Of a DNA stretch of 64,000 nt, positions 43,048 through 50,965 are shown piece by piece (within the stretch, counting starts at the first letter, position 1; the number at the start of each line of letters is the position of its first letter). The translations under genes were made by a program, and so were the position numbers. This DNA comes from Erythrobacter sp. (GTDB taxonomy: Bacteria; Pseudomonadota; Alphaproteobacteria; Sphingomonadales; Sphingomonadaceae): positions 1,364,001 to 1,428,000 of the forward strand of contig NZ_CP136573.1 in assembly GCF_035194505.1 (NCBI RefSeq), read 5' to 3'. The notes beneath the pieces are model-generated. The model was not told the DNA's origin. It was given only the letters and a program-made list of their open reading frames with translations, and did not search any database.

Positions 43048-44280
43048 TCAGACCACCCGCACCCCGCCCTTCCACAGGCCCAGCACGCGGCCCTGCGCGC
43101 CCTGCCGGTCAAAGGGGGTGTTGTCGGCGGTGGCCGCCATTTTGCGCCGGTCGATGATCCACGGCTGGTCGGGATCGATCAGCGCGATATCGGCCTCCAA
43201 CCCTTCGGCAAGCCCGCCTGCCGGAACCCCCAGCAGGCGGGCAGGATTACGCGACACGAGATCGAAAGCGCGGGCCATGTCAATCACCCCGTCCCGAACC
43301 AGACCCAGCACCATGGCGAGCAACGTCTCGGCCCCCGCCATGCCGGGCAGGGCATCGGCAAAGGGCAGGCGCTTGTCCTCCGGCCCGCGCGGATCATGGC
43401 CGCTGGCGATCACGTCAATCGTGCCATCGGCAATCCCCTCGCGGGCGGCCTGCCGGTCCGCTTCGCAGCGCAAGGGGGGCGAGAGGCGGGCGAAGCTACG
43501 GTAGTCAACGGTCGCTAGGTCCGAGAGCATGAAATGCGCAGGCGTGATCCCGCAGGTAACGGGGAGACCCCGCGCCTTGGCCCCGCGCACCAGATCAAGC
43601 CCGGCCCGCGTCGTCACCTGCCGGATGTGGAGCCGCGCCCCCGCCAATTCGGCGAGCGCAATATCGCGGGCAATCGCCAGCGCCTCGGCCTCGGCAGGCG
43701 CAGCCGGAAGGCCAGCCCGCGTCGCGATCTCGCCTGCGGTGGCGACGGCGTTTCCGGCCAGCCCGGCATCCTCGGCATGGGCGACCACCACGAGATCGAG
43801 CATCGCGGCATATTGCAGCAGCCGCAGCATCACGCCGCTATCGCCAATCCAGCGCCGTCCGGTGGCAATCCCCCGCGCGCCCGCCTGCTGCATCAGAGCC
43901 AGCTCGGCCAGCTCGCTGCCCTCCAGCGCGCGGGTCGCGGCGGCGAGCGGATGGACCCACAGATCGGGCTTCCCGCTCTTGGCGATGAAGCCCACCCGGC
44001 TCGGCAGATCGAGCGGCGGGGACTGGTCCGGCATCAAGGCAGCACGGGTGATCCCGCCGAAATGGAACGCGGGCTTGTCGACCGCAAAGACCCCGCAATC
44101 GACGAGGCCGGGGGCGACCAGCTTGCCCTTGGCGTCGATCACTTGGTCGCCCTCGGCAGGCGCGACTTCGGCCCCTGCGCCCGCGATCAGTCCATCGGCG
44201 CAGCGCAGCGCACCTGTGACAATTCCTGCGGGCGTGACAACCTGCGCATTGGTGATGGTGAAAGGCGCGGTCTGCTTCAT
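43048..44280 (-). CDS. pyrC: Dihydroorotase-like protein lacking metal ligands (PyrC'/PyrX type)
   Basis: 410 residues of the amidohydrolase/dihydroorotase fold, but the first metal motif, normally PGLVDxHxH, reads PGLVDCGVFAV: G63 and F65 replace both histidines. The later His in the HISTK-type motif is also changed (LHIRQVTTR). Such inactive dihydroorotases (PyrC' of Pseudomonas) are structural partners of aspartate transcarbamoylase. This fits its four-base overlap with pyrB upstream. An active dihydroorotase must then be encoded elsewhere. Confidence 0.87.
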   Translation of the reverse strand: MKQTAPFTITNAQVVTPAGIVTGALRCADGLIAGAGAEVAPAEGDQVIDAKGKLVAPGLVDCGVFAVDKPAFHFGGITRAALMPDQSPPLDLPSRVGFIAKSGKPDLWVHPLAAATRALEGSELAELALMQQAGARGIATGRRWIGDSGVMLRLLQYAAMLDLVVVAHAEDAGLAGNAVATAGEIATRAGLPAAPAEAEALAIARDIALAELAGARLHIRQVTTRAGLDLVRGAKARGLPVTCGITPAHFMLSDLATVDYRSFARLSPPLRCEADRQAAREGIADGTIDVIASGHDPRGPEDKRLPFADALPGMAGAETLLAMVLGLVRDGVIDMARAFDLVSRNPARLLGVPAGGLAEGLEADIALIDPDQPWIIDRRKMAATADNTPFDRQGAQGRVLGLWKGGVRVV

Positions 44281-45293
44281 GCCCAGCCCTCCGCCCCGCG
44301 CGCTTCGCGTGTGAGAATATCAAGGCAGGCCATGCGGATCGCGACCCCCATCTCCACCTGCCGCGTGATCAGCGAACGCCCTTCCATATCGGCGACCTCG
44401 CTATCGATCTCGACCCCACGATTCATCGGCCCGGGGTGCATCACCAGAGCATCGGGAGCGGCGAGCGCCAGGCGGTCCATGGTGAGGCCGTAGAGGTGGC
44501 GATATTCGCGCGCGGAAGGGATGAACTGGCCGCTCATCCGTTCCGACTGGAGCCGCAGCATCATCACCACATCGGCGCCCGCCAGCGCCTGTTCGAAGCG
44601 GTGGAACACGTGCACCCCCATCGCCTCGACCCCGGCCGACATCAGCGCAGGCGGCGCGCAGACCCGCACCTCTGCGCCCAGCGCGGTAAGGCACAGGATG
44701 TTCGAGCGCGCCACGCGGCTGTGGAGGATATCGCCGCAGATCACGACCTTGAGGCCGGTGAAATCCTCTGCCGTCTCACCGCGTTCCTGCAAGGCATGGC
44801 GCAATGTCAGCGCATCCAACAGGGCCTGCGTCGGGTGCTCATGGCTGCCATCGCCCGCGTTCAGAACCGGGCAATCGACCTTGTCCGCGATCAGCCCCGT
44901 CGCCCCCGAAGAGCCGTGCCGGATCACGATCGCATCGGCGCGCATTGCGTTCAATGTGATCGCGGTGTCGATCAGCGTCTCGCCCTTCTTCACCGAGCTT
45001 TGCGCGGCGTGCATGTTGACGACATCCGCCCCCAGCCGCTTGCCCGCGATCTCGAAGCTCAAGAGCGTGCGGGTGGAGTTCTCGAAGAAGGCGTTGATGA
45101 TGGTCAGGCCCGCCAGAAGATCGGAATGCTTGGCGCTCTGGCGATTGAGCGCGACCCACTGCTCCGCCTCGTGCAGCAGGAACAGGATCTCGTGCCGCTG
45201 GAGCTTGCCAATGCCGGTGAGATCGCGGTGCGGAAAGGCGAGGCGCCCGGCGGGAAAGCGGCCCGAAGGCGCGGAAAGGTTGCTCGCGGTCAT
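44277..45293 (-). CDS. pyrB: Aspartate carbamoyltransferase catalytic subunit
   Basis: 338 residues from the ATG at 45293. Second step of pyrimidine synthesis. Carbamoyl-phosphate motif FFENSTRTLLSFE, HEHPTQALLDAL, and the aspartate-side loop with MMLRLQSERM. The N-terminal extension of about 15 residues is as in Pseudomonas-type enzymes that bind PyrC'. No pyrI regulatory gene is present. Translation is coupled to the following pyrC-like gene. Confidence 0.95.
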   Translation of the reverse strand: MTASNLSAPSGRFPAGRLAFPHRDLTGIGKLQRHEILFLLHEAEQWVALNRQSAKHSDLLAGLTIINAFFENSTRTLLSFEIAGKRLGADVVNMHAAQSSVKKGETLIDTAITLNAMRADAIVIRHGSSGATGLIADKVDCPVLNAGDGSHEHPTQALLDALTLRHALQERGETAEDFTGLKVVICGDILHSRVARSNILCLTALGAEVRVCAPPALMSAGVEAMGVHVFHRFEQALAGADVVMMLRLQSERMSGQFIPSAREYRHLYGLTMDRLALAAPDALVMHPGPMNRGVEIDSEVADMEGRSLITRQVEMGVAIRMACLDILTREARGAEGWA

Positions 45294-45413
45294 TAAAGCA
45301 ATGCCCTTAGTCGAGCGGTGTCCGTCGCTCAACCCATTAAGGGCGTGCTTTGCAATGGAAGTCGTAAGGATCACCCGCTAAACCTGCGCCGTTGCGCATG
45401 AAGGGGCCAATGC

Positions 45414-47309
45414 ATGAGTTTTGTCGGCAAGGTGTGGAAGGTGCTCGTCGGGATCAAGGACGGGCTCGTGCTGGTTTTCATGCTGCTGTTCTTCGTCGCC
45501 CTGTTCGGCATCCTCTCCGCCCGCCCCTCTGCCGGGCAAGTGCGTGACGGGGCGCTGCTGATCGATCTGTCGGGCCGGCTGGTCGAGGAAAAGTCGGTGC
45601 TCGATCCCCTCGAGGCGCTGCTCTCCGGTTCCGCACCGGTCTCCGAATACCGCGCCCGCGACATCATCCGCGCGCTCGATGCCGCCGCCACCGACGAACG
45701 GATCACCGCAGTCGTGCTCGACATGACGATGTTCATGGGCGGGGGGCAGGTCCACCTCACCGAAATCGGCGAGGCGATGGACCGCGTGCGCAAGGCCAAG
45801 AAGCCGGTGCTGACCTATGCGATGGGTTACGGCGATGATCAAATGCTGCTCGCCGCCCATGCCAGCGAAGTGTGGCTCGATCCGCAGGGCGCGGCGATCG
45901 TCACCGGGCCGGGCGGCAATAATCTCTACTTCGCAGACCTGCTCCAGAAGGTCGGGGTGAACGCCCGCATCTACCGCGCCGGGACCTTCAAATCGGCGGT
46001 CGAACCCTATGCGCGCAGCGATATGTCGGATGAAGCGCGCGAGAATATCGGCGGGCTCTACAATGCGATGTGGGCCGAATGGCAGGCCAATGTCGGCAAG
46101 GCCCGGCCCAAGGCGCAGATCGCTCAGGTGACCGGCAAGACCGCCGAGTGGCTCGCGGCAGGCGGTGGCGATCTCGCCGATGCGGCCCTGAAGGCGGGTC
46201 TGGTCGACAAGCTGGGGGACCGCGTGCAGTTCGGCAGGCGGGTCGCCGAATTGGCGGGCAAGGACCGCTTCGACAGCACGCCGGGCGCCTTTGCCTCGAG
46301 CGATCTCGATGCCTTCCTCGCCGACATCGGAACCGAGCGGAAGGGCAAGGCGATCGGCGTCGTCACCATCGCGGGCGAGATCGTCGATGGCGAGGCCGGC
46401 CCCGGCACGGCGGGCGGCACGCGGATTGCCGATCTGCTCGACGAGGCGCTCGACGATGATCTGGCCGCGCTCGTGGTGCGGGTCGATTCGCCCGGCGGTT
46501 CGGCCACCGCATCGGAGGAAATACGCCGCGCGATCCAGCGCTACCGCGATCGCAAGATCCCGGTCGCGGTCTCCTTCGCCAATGTCGCAGCGAGCGGCGG
46601 CTACTGGGTCGCCACCTCGAGCGACCGCATCTTCGCCCAGCCCGAGACCGTCACCGGATCGATCGGCGTCTTCGCGGTGCTGCCGACCTTCGAGCCGCTT
46701 GCGGCGAAGATCGGGGTCAATGCCGATGGCTTCAAGACCACGCCGCTTGCCGGCCAGCCCGACATCATCGGCGGCTTCACGCCCGAGATCGACGCGGTGC
46801 TGCAGGCCGGCGTTTCCTCGACCTATCGCGATTTCCTGACCCGCGTGTCGCGCGCCCGCAAGCTGCCGGTCGAGCGGGTCGACGCGATCGGCCAGGGCCG
46901 CGTGTGGGATGGCGGCGCGGCGCGCCAGATCGGGCTGGTCGACCAGTTCGGCGGGCTCGAGGATGCGCTCGCCTGGGCCGGTGAAAAGGCCGGGCTCAAG
47001 CAGGGTGAGTGGCATCCGGTGTTCCTCGGCACGGCGGAACAGAACTTCGATCCGCTGATCCGCCAGCTGCTCGCCAGCGAGAACGGGGGCGAGACAGCGC
47101 GCATGGCAGGCGGCGATCCCTTTGCGATGATCGCCCGCCAGCAGGATGATCTGGCCGCAAGGCTGCTGCACGATGCCCGCCGCCTGATGGGCACGAGCGG
47201 GGTGCAGGTCATGTGCCTCGAATGCCCCGGCCGCCTCGTCCCCGCGCCTGCACGCCATGCGCCGCAGGGCGGGATGGCAGGGCTGATGCGGCTGCTGCTT
47301 GCCGACTGA
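45414..47309 (+). CDS. sppA: Signal peptide peptidase SppA, 67K type
   Basis: 631 residues. N-terminal membrane anchor (GLVLVFMLLFFVALFGIL), then two tandem S49 domains. The Ser/Lys dyad is K193 in GTFKSAVEPY of the first domain and S394 in VAASGGYWVA of the second, the E. coli arrangement. Degrades leftover signal peptides in the inner membrane. It is divergent from pyrB; the 120-base gap holds both promoters. tRNA-Val follows 107 bases downstream. Confidence 0.94.
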   Translation: MSFVGKVWKVLVGIKDGLVLVFMLLFFVALFGILSARPSAGQVRDGALLIDLSGRLVEEKSVLDPLEALLSGSAPVSEYRARDIIRALDAAATDERITAVVLDMTMFMGGGQVHLTEIGEAMDRVRKAKKPVLTYAMGYGDDQMLLAAHASEVWLDPQGAAIVTGPGGNNLYFADLLQKVGVNARIYRAGTFKSAVEPYARSDMSDEARENIGGLYNAMWAEWQANVGKARPKAQIAQVTGKTAEWLAAGGGDLADAALKAGLVDKLGDRVQFGRRVAELAGKDRFDSTPGAFASSDLDAFLADIGTERKGKAIGVVTIAGEIVDGEAGPGTAGGTRIADLLDEALDDDLAALVVRVDSPGGSATASEEIRRAIQRYRDRKIPVAVSFANVAASGGYWVATSSDRIFAQPETVTGSIGVFAVLPTFEPLAAKIGVNADGFKTTPLAGQPDIIGGFTPEIDAVLQAGVSSTYRDFLTRVSRARKLPVERVDAIGQGRVWDGGAARQIGLVDQFGGLEDALAWAGEKAGLKQGEWHPVFLGTAEQNFDPLIRQLLASENGGETARMAGGDPFAMIARQQDDLAARLLHDARRLMGTSGVQVMCLECPGRLVPAPARHAPQGGMAGLMRLLLAD

Positions 47310-47416
47310 GGCGGCCAAGGCAAAAAAGTCGCAGGCTGGATGGCCGGCACCGCTTGCCAAGCCGCAAGGACCCGATTAAAGGCGCGCCCCTGTCCCGGCC
47401 AAATGGCCCTTCGGAC

Positions 47417-47491
47417 GGGCGCGTAGCTCAGCGGTAGAGCACACCCTTCACACGGGTGGGGTCACAGGTTCAATCCCTGTCGCGCCCACCA
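47417..47491 (+). tRNA. tRNA-Val (anticodon CAC)
   Basis: 75 nt with encoded CCA. Acceptor GGGCGCG pairs with CGCGCCC. D-arm GCTCAGCGGTAGAGC, anticodon arm CACCC-TTCACAC-GGGTG giving CAC, T-arm CAGGTTCAATCCCTG. No integrase or att-like duplication is seen beside it. Confidence 0.96.
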
Positions 47492-47682
47492 TCTTTCCTG
47501 CGATGACGAGAGATGGCGGCTCCCCCAGAGGCGGACCGCTCGGCCAGCTGTTCCGCCCGCGCGGCGGATGCAGGGAAATTTGCCTGCGGTTAATCTTTAT
47601 CTTCTTAAACTCTCGCGGTTTTCTGTTATGAAGGCGGCCTGTTTCCAGCGCTGCCGTGAAGGGCCGGGTCCGAACCACCGCG

Positions 47683-48108
47683 ATGTCATTGCCAAAGCAC
47701 ACCGTTCCCGCTCTGATGGCAGCAGCATTCCTGCAACCCGCCTGCGCAACCAGCCCGATGCCCACCACCTGCACTGTCACCGGCGCGACCGGAGCCCTGC
47801 CCGGCATGGATGCCGCCGCGATCTGCGAGCGCTTCGAAAGCGATCTTGCCGCCGCGCTCGGACAGCGCCCTGCGCCCGAAGGGCTGGCGATTGCCCTCAC
47901 CCTGCACAAGCGCGGCGCGATCGATGCGCAGTTGTCCGCCGGAGGAACTGGCGCGCGCCCGCAATATCCGTCTATTTCGGTCGAATCCACCGACCGCGCC
48001 CTGCAGCCCGATGATATTGATCGTCTGGCCCGCGCGGTTGCGGCGGTGCTGGCCGAACCGCCAACCGATCAGACTGCGCAGCCGACTGCGCCACACAAAG
48101 GGGAGTAG
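47683..48108 (+). CDS. Small exported protein upstream of the metalloprotease
   Basis: 141 residues from the ATG at 47683 (MSLPKHTVPALMAAAFLQPACA). The signal peptide ends in LQPAC, which could be a lipobox. The body has two more cysteines (TTCTVTG, AICERFE) and an alternating pattern (LAIALTLHKRGAIDAQLSAGG) typical of a small periplasmic domain. It ends two bases before the metalloprotease start, so the two are co-translated. Serralysin operons often include a protease inhibitor, but no inhibitor family is recognised. A GTG at 47656 is a less likely start. Confidence 0.7.
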   Translation: MSLPKHTVPALMAAAFLQPACATSPMPTTCTVTGATGALPGMDAAAICERFESDLAAALGQRPAPEGLAIALTLHKRGAIDAQLSAGGTGARPQYPSISVESTDRALQPDDIDRLARAVAAVLAEPPTDQTAQPTAPHKGE

Positions 48109-48110
48109 CC

Positions 48111-50861
48111 ATGTTCATCGAGACCTTCGCCGGCAACCGCGAGCGGCTGGGGATGATCGCCGAGGATGGTGTTCCGGGTGGCGGGCTCGAGACCTACCGC
48201 GAAACCATCGTCCACACCGGCGGCTGCGCCTGCATGGGCTGCGGCGGGCTGAGCAACAAGGGGCTCACCGGCGGCTCGGACGATCAGCCCAGCGACACCG
48301 TGATCGGCGGGGTCGGCACGACATCGTCGATCGCGCCGGGGACTTCGGTGCAGGGCTCGATCGAAACCGGCGGCGATTCCGACTGGTTCCGGATCTCGCT
48401 GGTGGCCGGCCAGACTTACACCTTCACCGTATTCCTTCCCCCAAGCGCGCTGCGCGATTCGATCCTCACCCTGCGCGATGCCAACGGCACCTCGCTGATC
48501 GAGAATGACGACGCGAACGGCGCGGCGAACCTGCTCTATTCCGAGATCAACTTCACCGCGACGACCAGCGGGAACTACTATCTCGACGTGCGCGGCTTCC
48601 AGACGCGGACCGGCTCTTACATACTCCACGTCTCGCAGCCCCATGTCGACGCGGCGCTCGGCAATGCCTCGACCACGGCGAGCCTCACCGTCGGTGCAGC
48701 GGCGACAACGGCAGCGATCGACGTCAATGGCGACCGGGACTGGTATGCCGTCACGCTGGTCGCCGGTCAGACCTATGAAATCATCACCAGCGCCACCCCG
48801 TCCGGGCCGGGCGCGGATGTCGACACCACGCTCACCCTGCGCTCGGCGAGCGGATCGGTGCTGGCCTTCAACGATGACAGCGCGGGCACCTATTCCCGCA
48901 TCCGCTTCACCGCGACCACCAGCGGCACCTATTTCGTCGATGTCGGCGGCTTCGTGGATTCGGACAGCGGTGGCTACCGCCTGGCGATCAACGAGGCCGC
49001 GCCGCTCACCGAATTCACCTATAACCAGATCGCCAACCAGCTGCTGGTCAATTACTGGGGCGGTTCGGCACGGCGCTGGAATGTCGGCCCGGGTGGCACG
49101 CTGACGGTGAACCTCACCGGCCTGACGAGCGACGGGATCTTCCTCGCGCGTGAGGCGCTGAGCCTGTGGACCGATGTGACCGGGATCACCTTCTCCGAAG
49201 TCACCAGCGGCGCGCAGATCACCTTTGACGACACGGAGGAAGGCGCCTTCGCCAGCTCCACCATCGTCAACGGGTTCATCACCAACTCGTCGATCAACGT
49301 CGGCACGGGGTGGATCACGCAATATGGCACGGGCCTCAACACCTACTCGTTCCAGACCTATGTCCACGAGATCGGCCACGCGCTGGGGCTGGGGCATGGC
49401 GGCAACTACAACGCCAATGCCAGTTACACGCAGGACGCGCTCTATCTGAACGATTCCTGGGCGACGACGGTGATGTCCTATTTCGATCAGGCGGAGAACA
49501 CCTTCTTTGCCGCGCGCGGGTTCAGCCGGGTGTTCGCGATCTCGCCGATGCAGGGCGATATCGTGGCGCTCCAGCAGTCCTACGGCAATGCGTCCTCCAC
49601 CCGCACGGGTGACACGATCTATGGCGTGGGCAACACCTCGGGCCGCGAGATCTACGGGGTCAGCACCGCGGTGCGCAATGCGGCCGGCAATCTGCTCGCA
49701 TTCACCATCGTCGATCATGGCGGCACCGACACGCTCGACTATTCGACCTTCACCGCCAACCAGCGGATCGACCTCAACCCCGAAACCTTCTCGAATGTCG
49801 GCGGCAGCACCGGCAATATGAGCATCGCGCGCGGCACGGTGATCGAGAACGCGATCGCCGGATCGGGGGCGGATACGCTGATCGGCAACAATGTCGCCAA
49901 CCGCCTGACCGGCGGGCTCGGCAATGACACGATCAATGGCGGCTCCAACGTCGACTTCGCCATCGTGCGCGGCACCCGCTCGCAATATACCGTGACGCAA
50001 ACCTCCACGGGCGTGTTCCAGGTGACCGGCCCGGACGGGACAGATACCCTCACCGCGATCGAGTTCCTGCAATTCGACGACCAGATCCTGCGTCTGCGTC
50101 CCGGCACGGGCGTCAGCGTCACCTTCAACACCGCCGACCGCACTGTCTACCAGACCGCGATGAACGACATCCGCGACTTTGATGGGAACGCGCTCGGCGG
50201 CAATGGCGGCTGGCTGCGGATCGGGCAGGCGGATGTGAACGGGGACGGCGATATCGACCAGATCCTCGTCAACCGCCTCATCGGCCGCTTTGCGACAGTC
50301 GGCACCGCGCCCGATGGCCTGGTCTATTTCAATGACCACGGCTGGGCGGGCGAGACGCGGGTCGCTGGCATCTATATCGATCCGCTGGTGCTGGCCGGTG
50401 TGGTCGAGCGCTTTGGCCCGAACGACAGCCAGCGCCGCTTCCAGAACGATCTCCAGATCGAGAACATCAACCGCGTGCTGGGCGCGAATGATTATGATCG
50501 TGACGGATTGCAGGAGGTCTATTTCGCGCTCACCGATGGCACCGCCTACCTGCGCGCGATCATGGAGAACGACGGCAATATCCGTTATGCGAACTACCAG
50601 TCGCAGCAGGAGGTGATCAACTATCTCACCGCCAACGGCTTCGGGCCGGATACCTGGGCGGGATGGTTCCCGAACACCAGCGGCGGCGTGCAGGGCCTCT
50701 CGGAAGATACGATCGCAGGGGCCGAAGAGAGCGATCTTGGCAGCGCAGTGCCGGCAGGTCTGGGCGGCGAGAACGCAGCCACCCCCGGCCTCGTCTTTGC
50801 GGACAGCTTCGCCTTTGCCACCCGGCCCTTCGAGGATCATCTGCGGTCGGAGTTCTACTAG
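48111..50861 (+). CDS. Serralysin-like M10 metalloprotease with PPC domains and RTX-like motif
   Basis: 916 residues, no classical signal peptide. Order: N-terminal stretch with a cysteine cluster (C39, C41, C44 in GGCACMGCGG), two PPC-type beta domains (about 55-175 and 180-295), a metzincin catalytic domain with H419-E420-x2-H423-x5-H429 and Met-turn VMSYFDQ, one RTX-like nonapeptide block (TGGLGNDTINGG, about 602-613), and a C-terminal region with two EF-like loops (DVNGDGDIDQ, DYDRDGLQE). Probably secreted by a type I system, whose genes are not in view. The usual serralysin order has fewer beta domains and many more RTX repeats. Confidence 0.85.
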   Translation: MFIETFAGNRERLGMIAEDGVPGGGLETYRETIVHTGGCACMGCGGLSNKGLTGGSDDQPSDTVIGGVGTTSSIAPGTSVQGSIETGGDSDWFRISLVAGQTYTFTVFLPPSALRDSILTLRDANGTSLIENDDANGAANLLYSEINFTATTSGNYYLDVRGFQTRTGSYILHVSQPHVDAALGNASTTASLTVGAAATTAAIDVNGDRDWYAVTLVAGQTYEIITSATPSGPGADVDTTLTLRSASGSVLAFNDDSAGTYSRIRFTATTSGTYFVDVGGFVDSDSGGYRLAINEAAPLTEFTYNQIANQLLVNYWGGSARRWNVGPGGTLTVNLTGLTSDGIFLAREALSLWTDVTGITFSEVTSGAQITFDDTEEGAFASSTIVNGFITNSSINVGTGWITQYGTGLNTYSFQTYVHEIGHALGLGHGGNYNANASYTQDALYLNDSWATTVMSYFDQAENTFFAARGFSRVFAISPMQGDIVALQQSYGNASSTRTGDTIYGVGNTSGREIYGVSTAVRNAAGNLLAFTIVDHGGTDTLDYSTFTANQRIDLNPETFSNVGGSTGNMSIARGTVIENAIAGSGADTLIGNNVANRLTGGLGNDTINGGSNVDFAIVRGTRSQYTVTQTSTGVFQVTGPDGTDTLTAIEFLQFDDQILRLRPGTGVSVTFNTADRTVYQTAMNDIRDFDGNALGGNGGWLRIGQADVNGDGDIDQILVNRLIGRFATVGTAPDGLVYFNDHGWAGETRVAGIYIDPLVLAGVVERFGPNDSQRRFQNDLQIENINRVLGANDYDRDGLQEVYFALTDGTAYLRAIMENDGNIRYANYQSQQEVINYLTANGFGPDTWAGWFPNTSGGVQGLSEDTIAGAEESDLGSAVPAGLGGENAATPGLVFADSFAFATRPFEDHLRSEFY

Positions 50862-50965
50862 AGCCTTTTCCGCCTGCGGTGAACGCCCCTCCCCGCTTGA
50901 CCGGAACCGCCCGTTCGCGGCAAGGCTGACCGCGCGCCCCGGTTCCGGGCAAACGAGGAAAAATC

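Noticed and set aside
47417..47491. tRNA-Val as an integration site of a genomic island
   Set aside because: No integrase, no direct repeat of the tRNA 3' end and no change in gene style follow it. The same holds for tRNA-Leu at 33213-33297.
48069..50840. Very long open frame antisense to the metalloprotease gene (over 900 codons)
   Set aside because: High GC coding sequence leaves the opposite strand free of stops. The antisense protein has low-complexity composition and no recognisable domain, while the sense strand encodes clear motifs. The same applies to the long antisense frames over ugd (10634-13441) and the TonB receptor (55769-58768).
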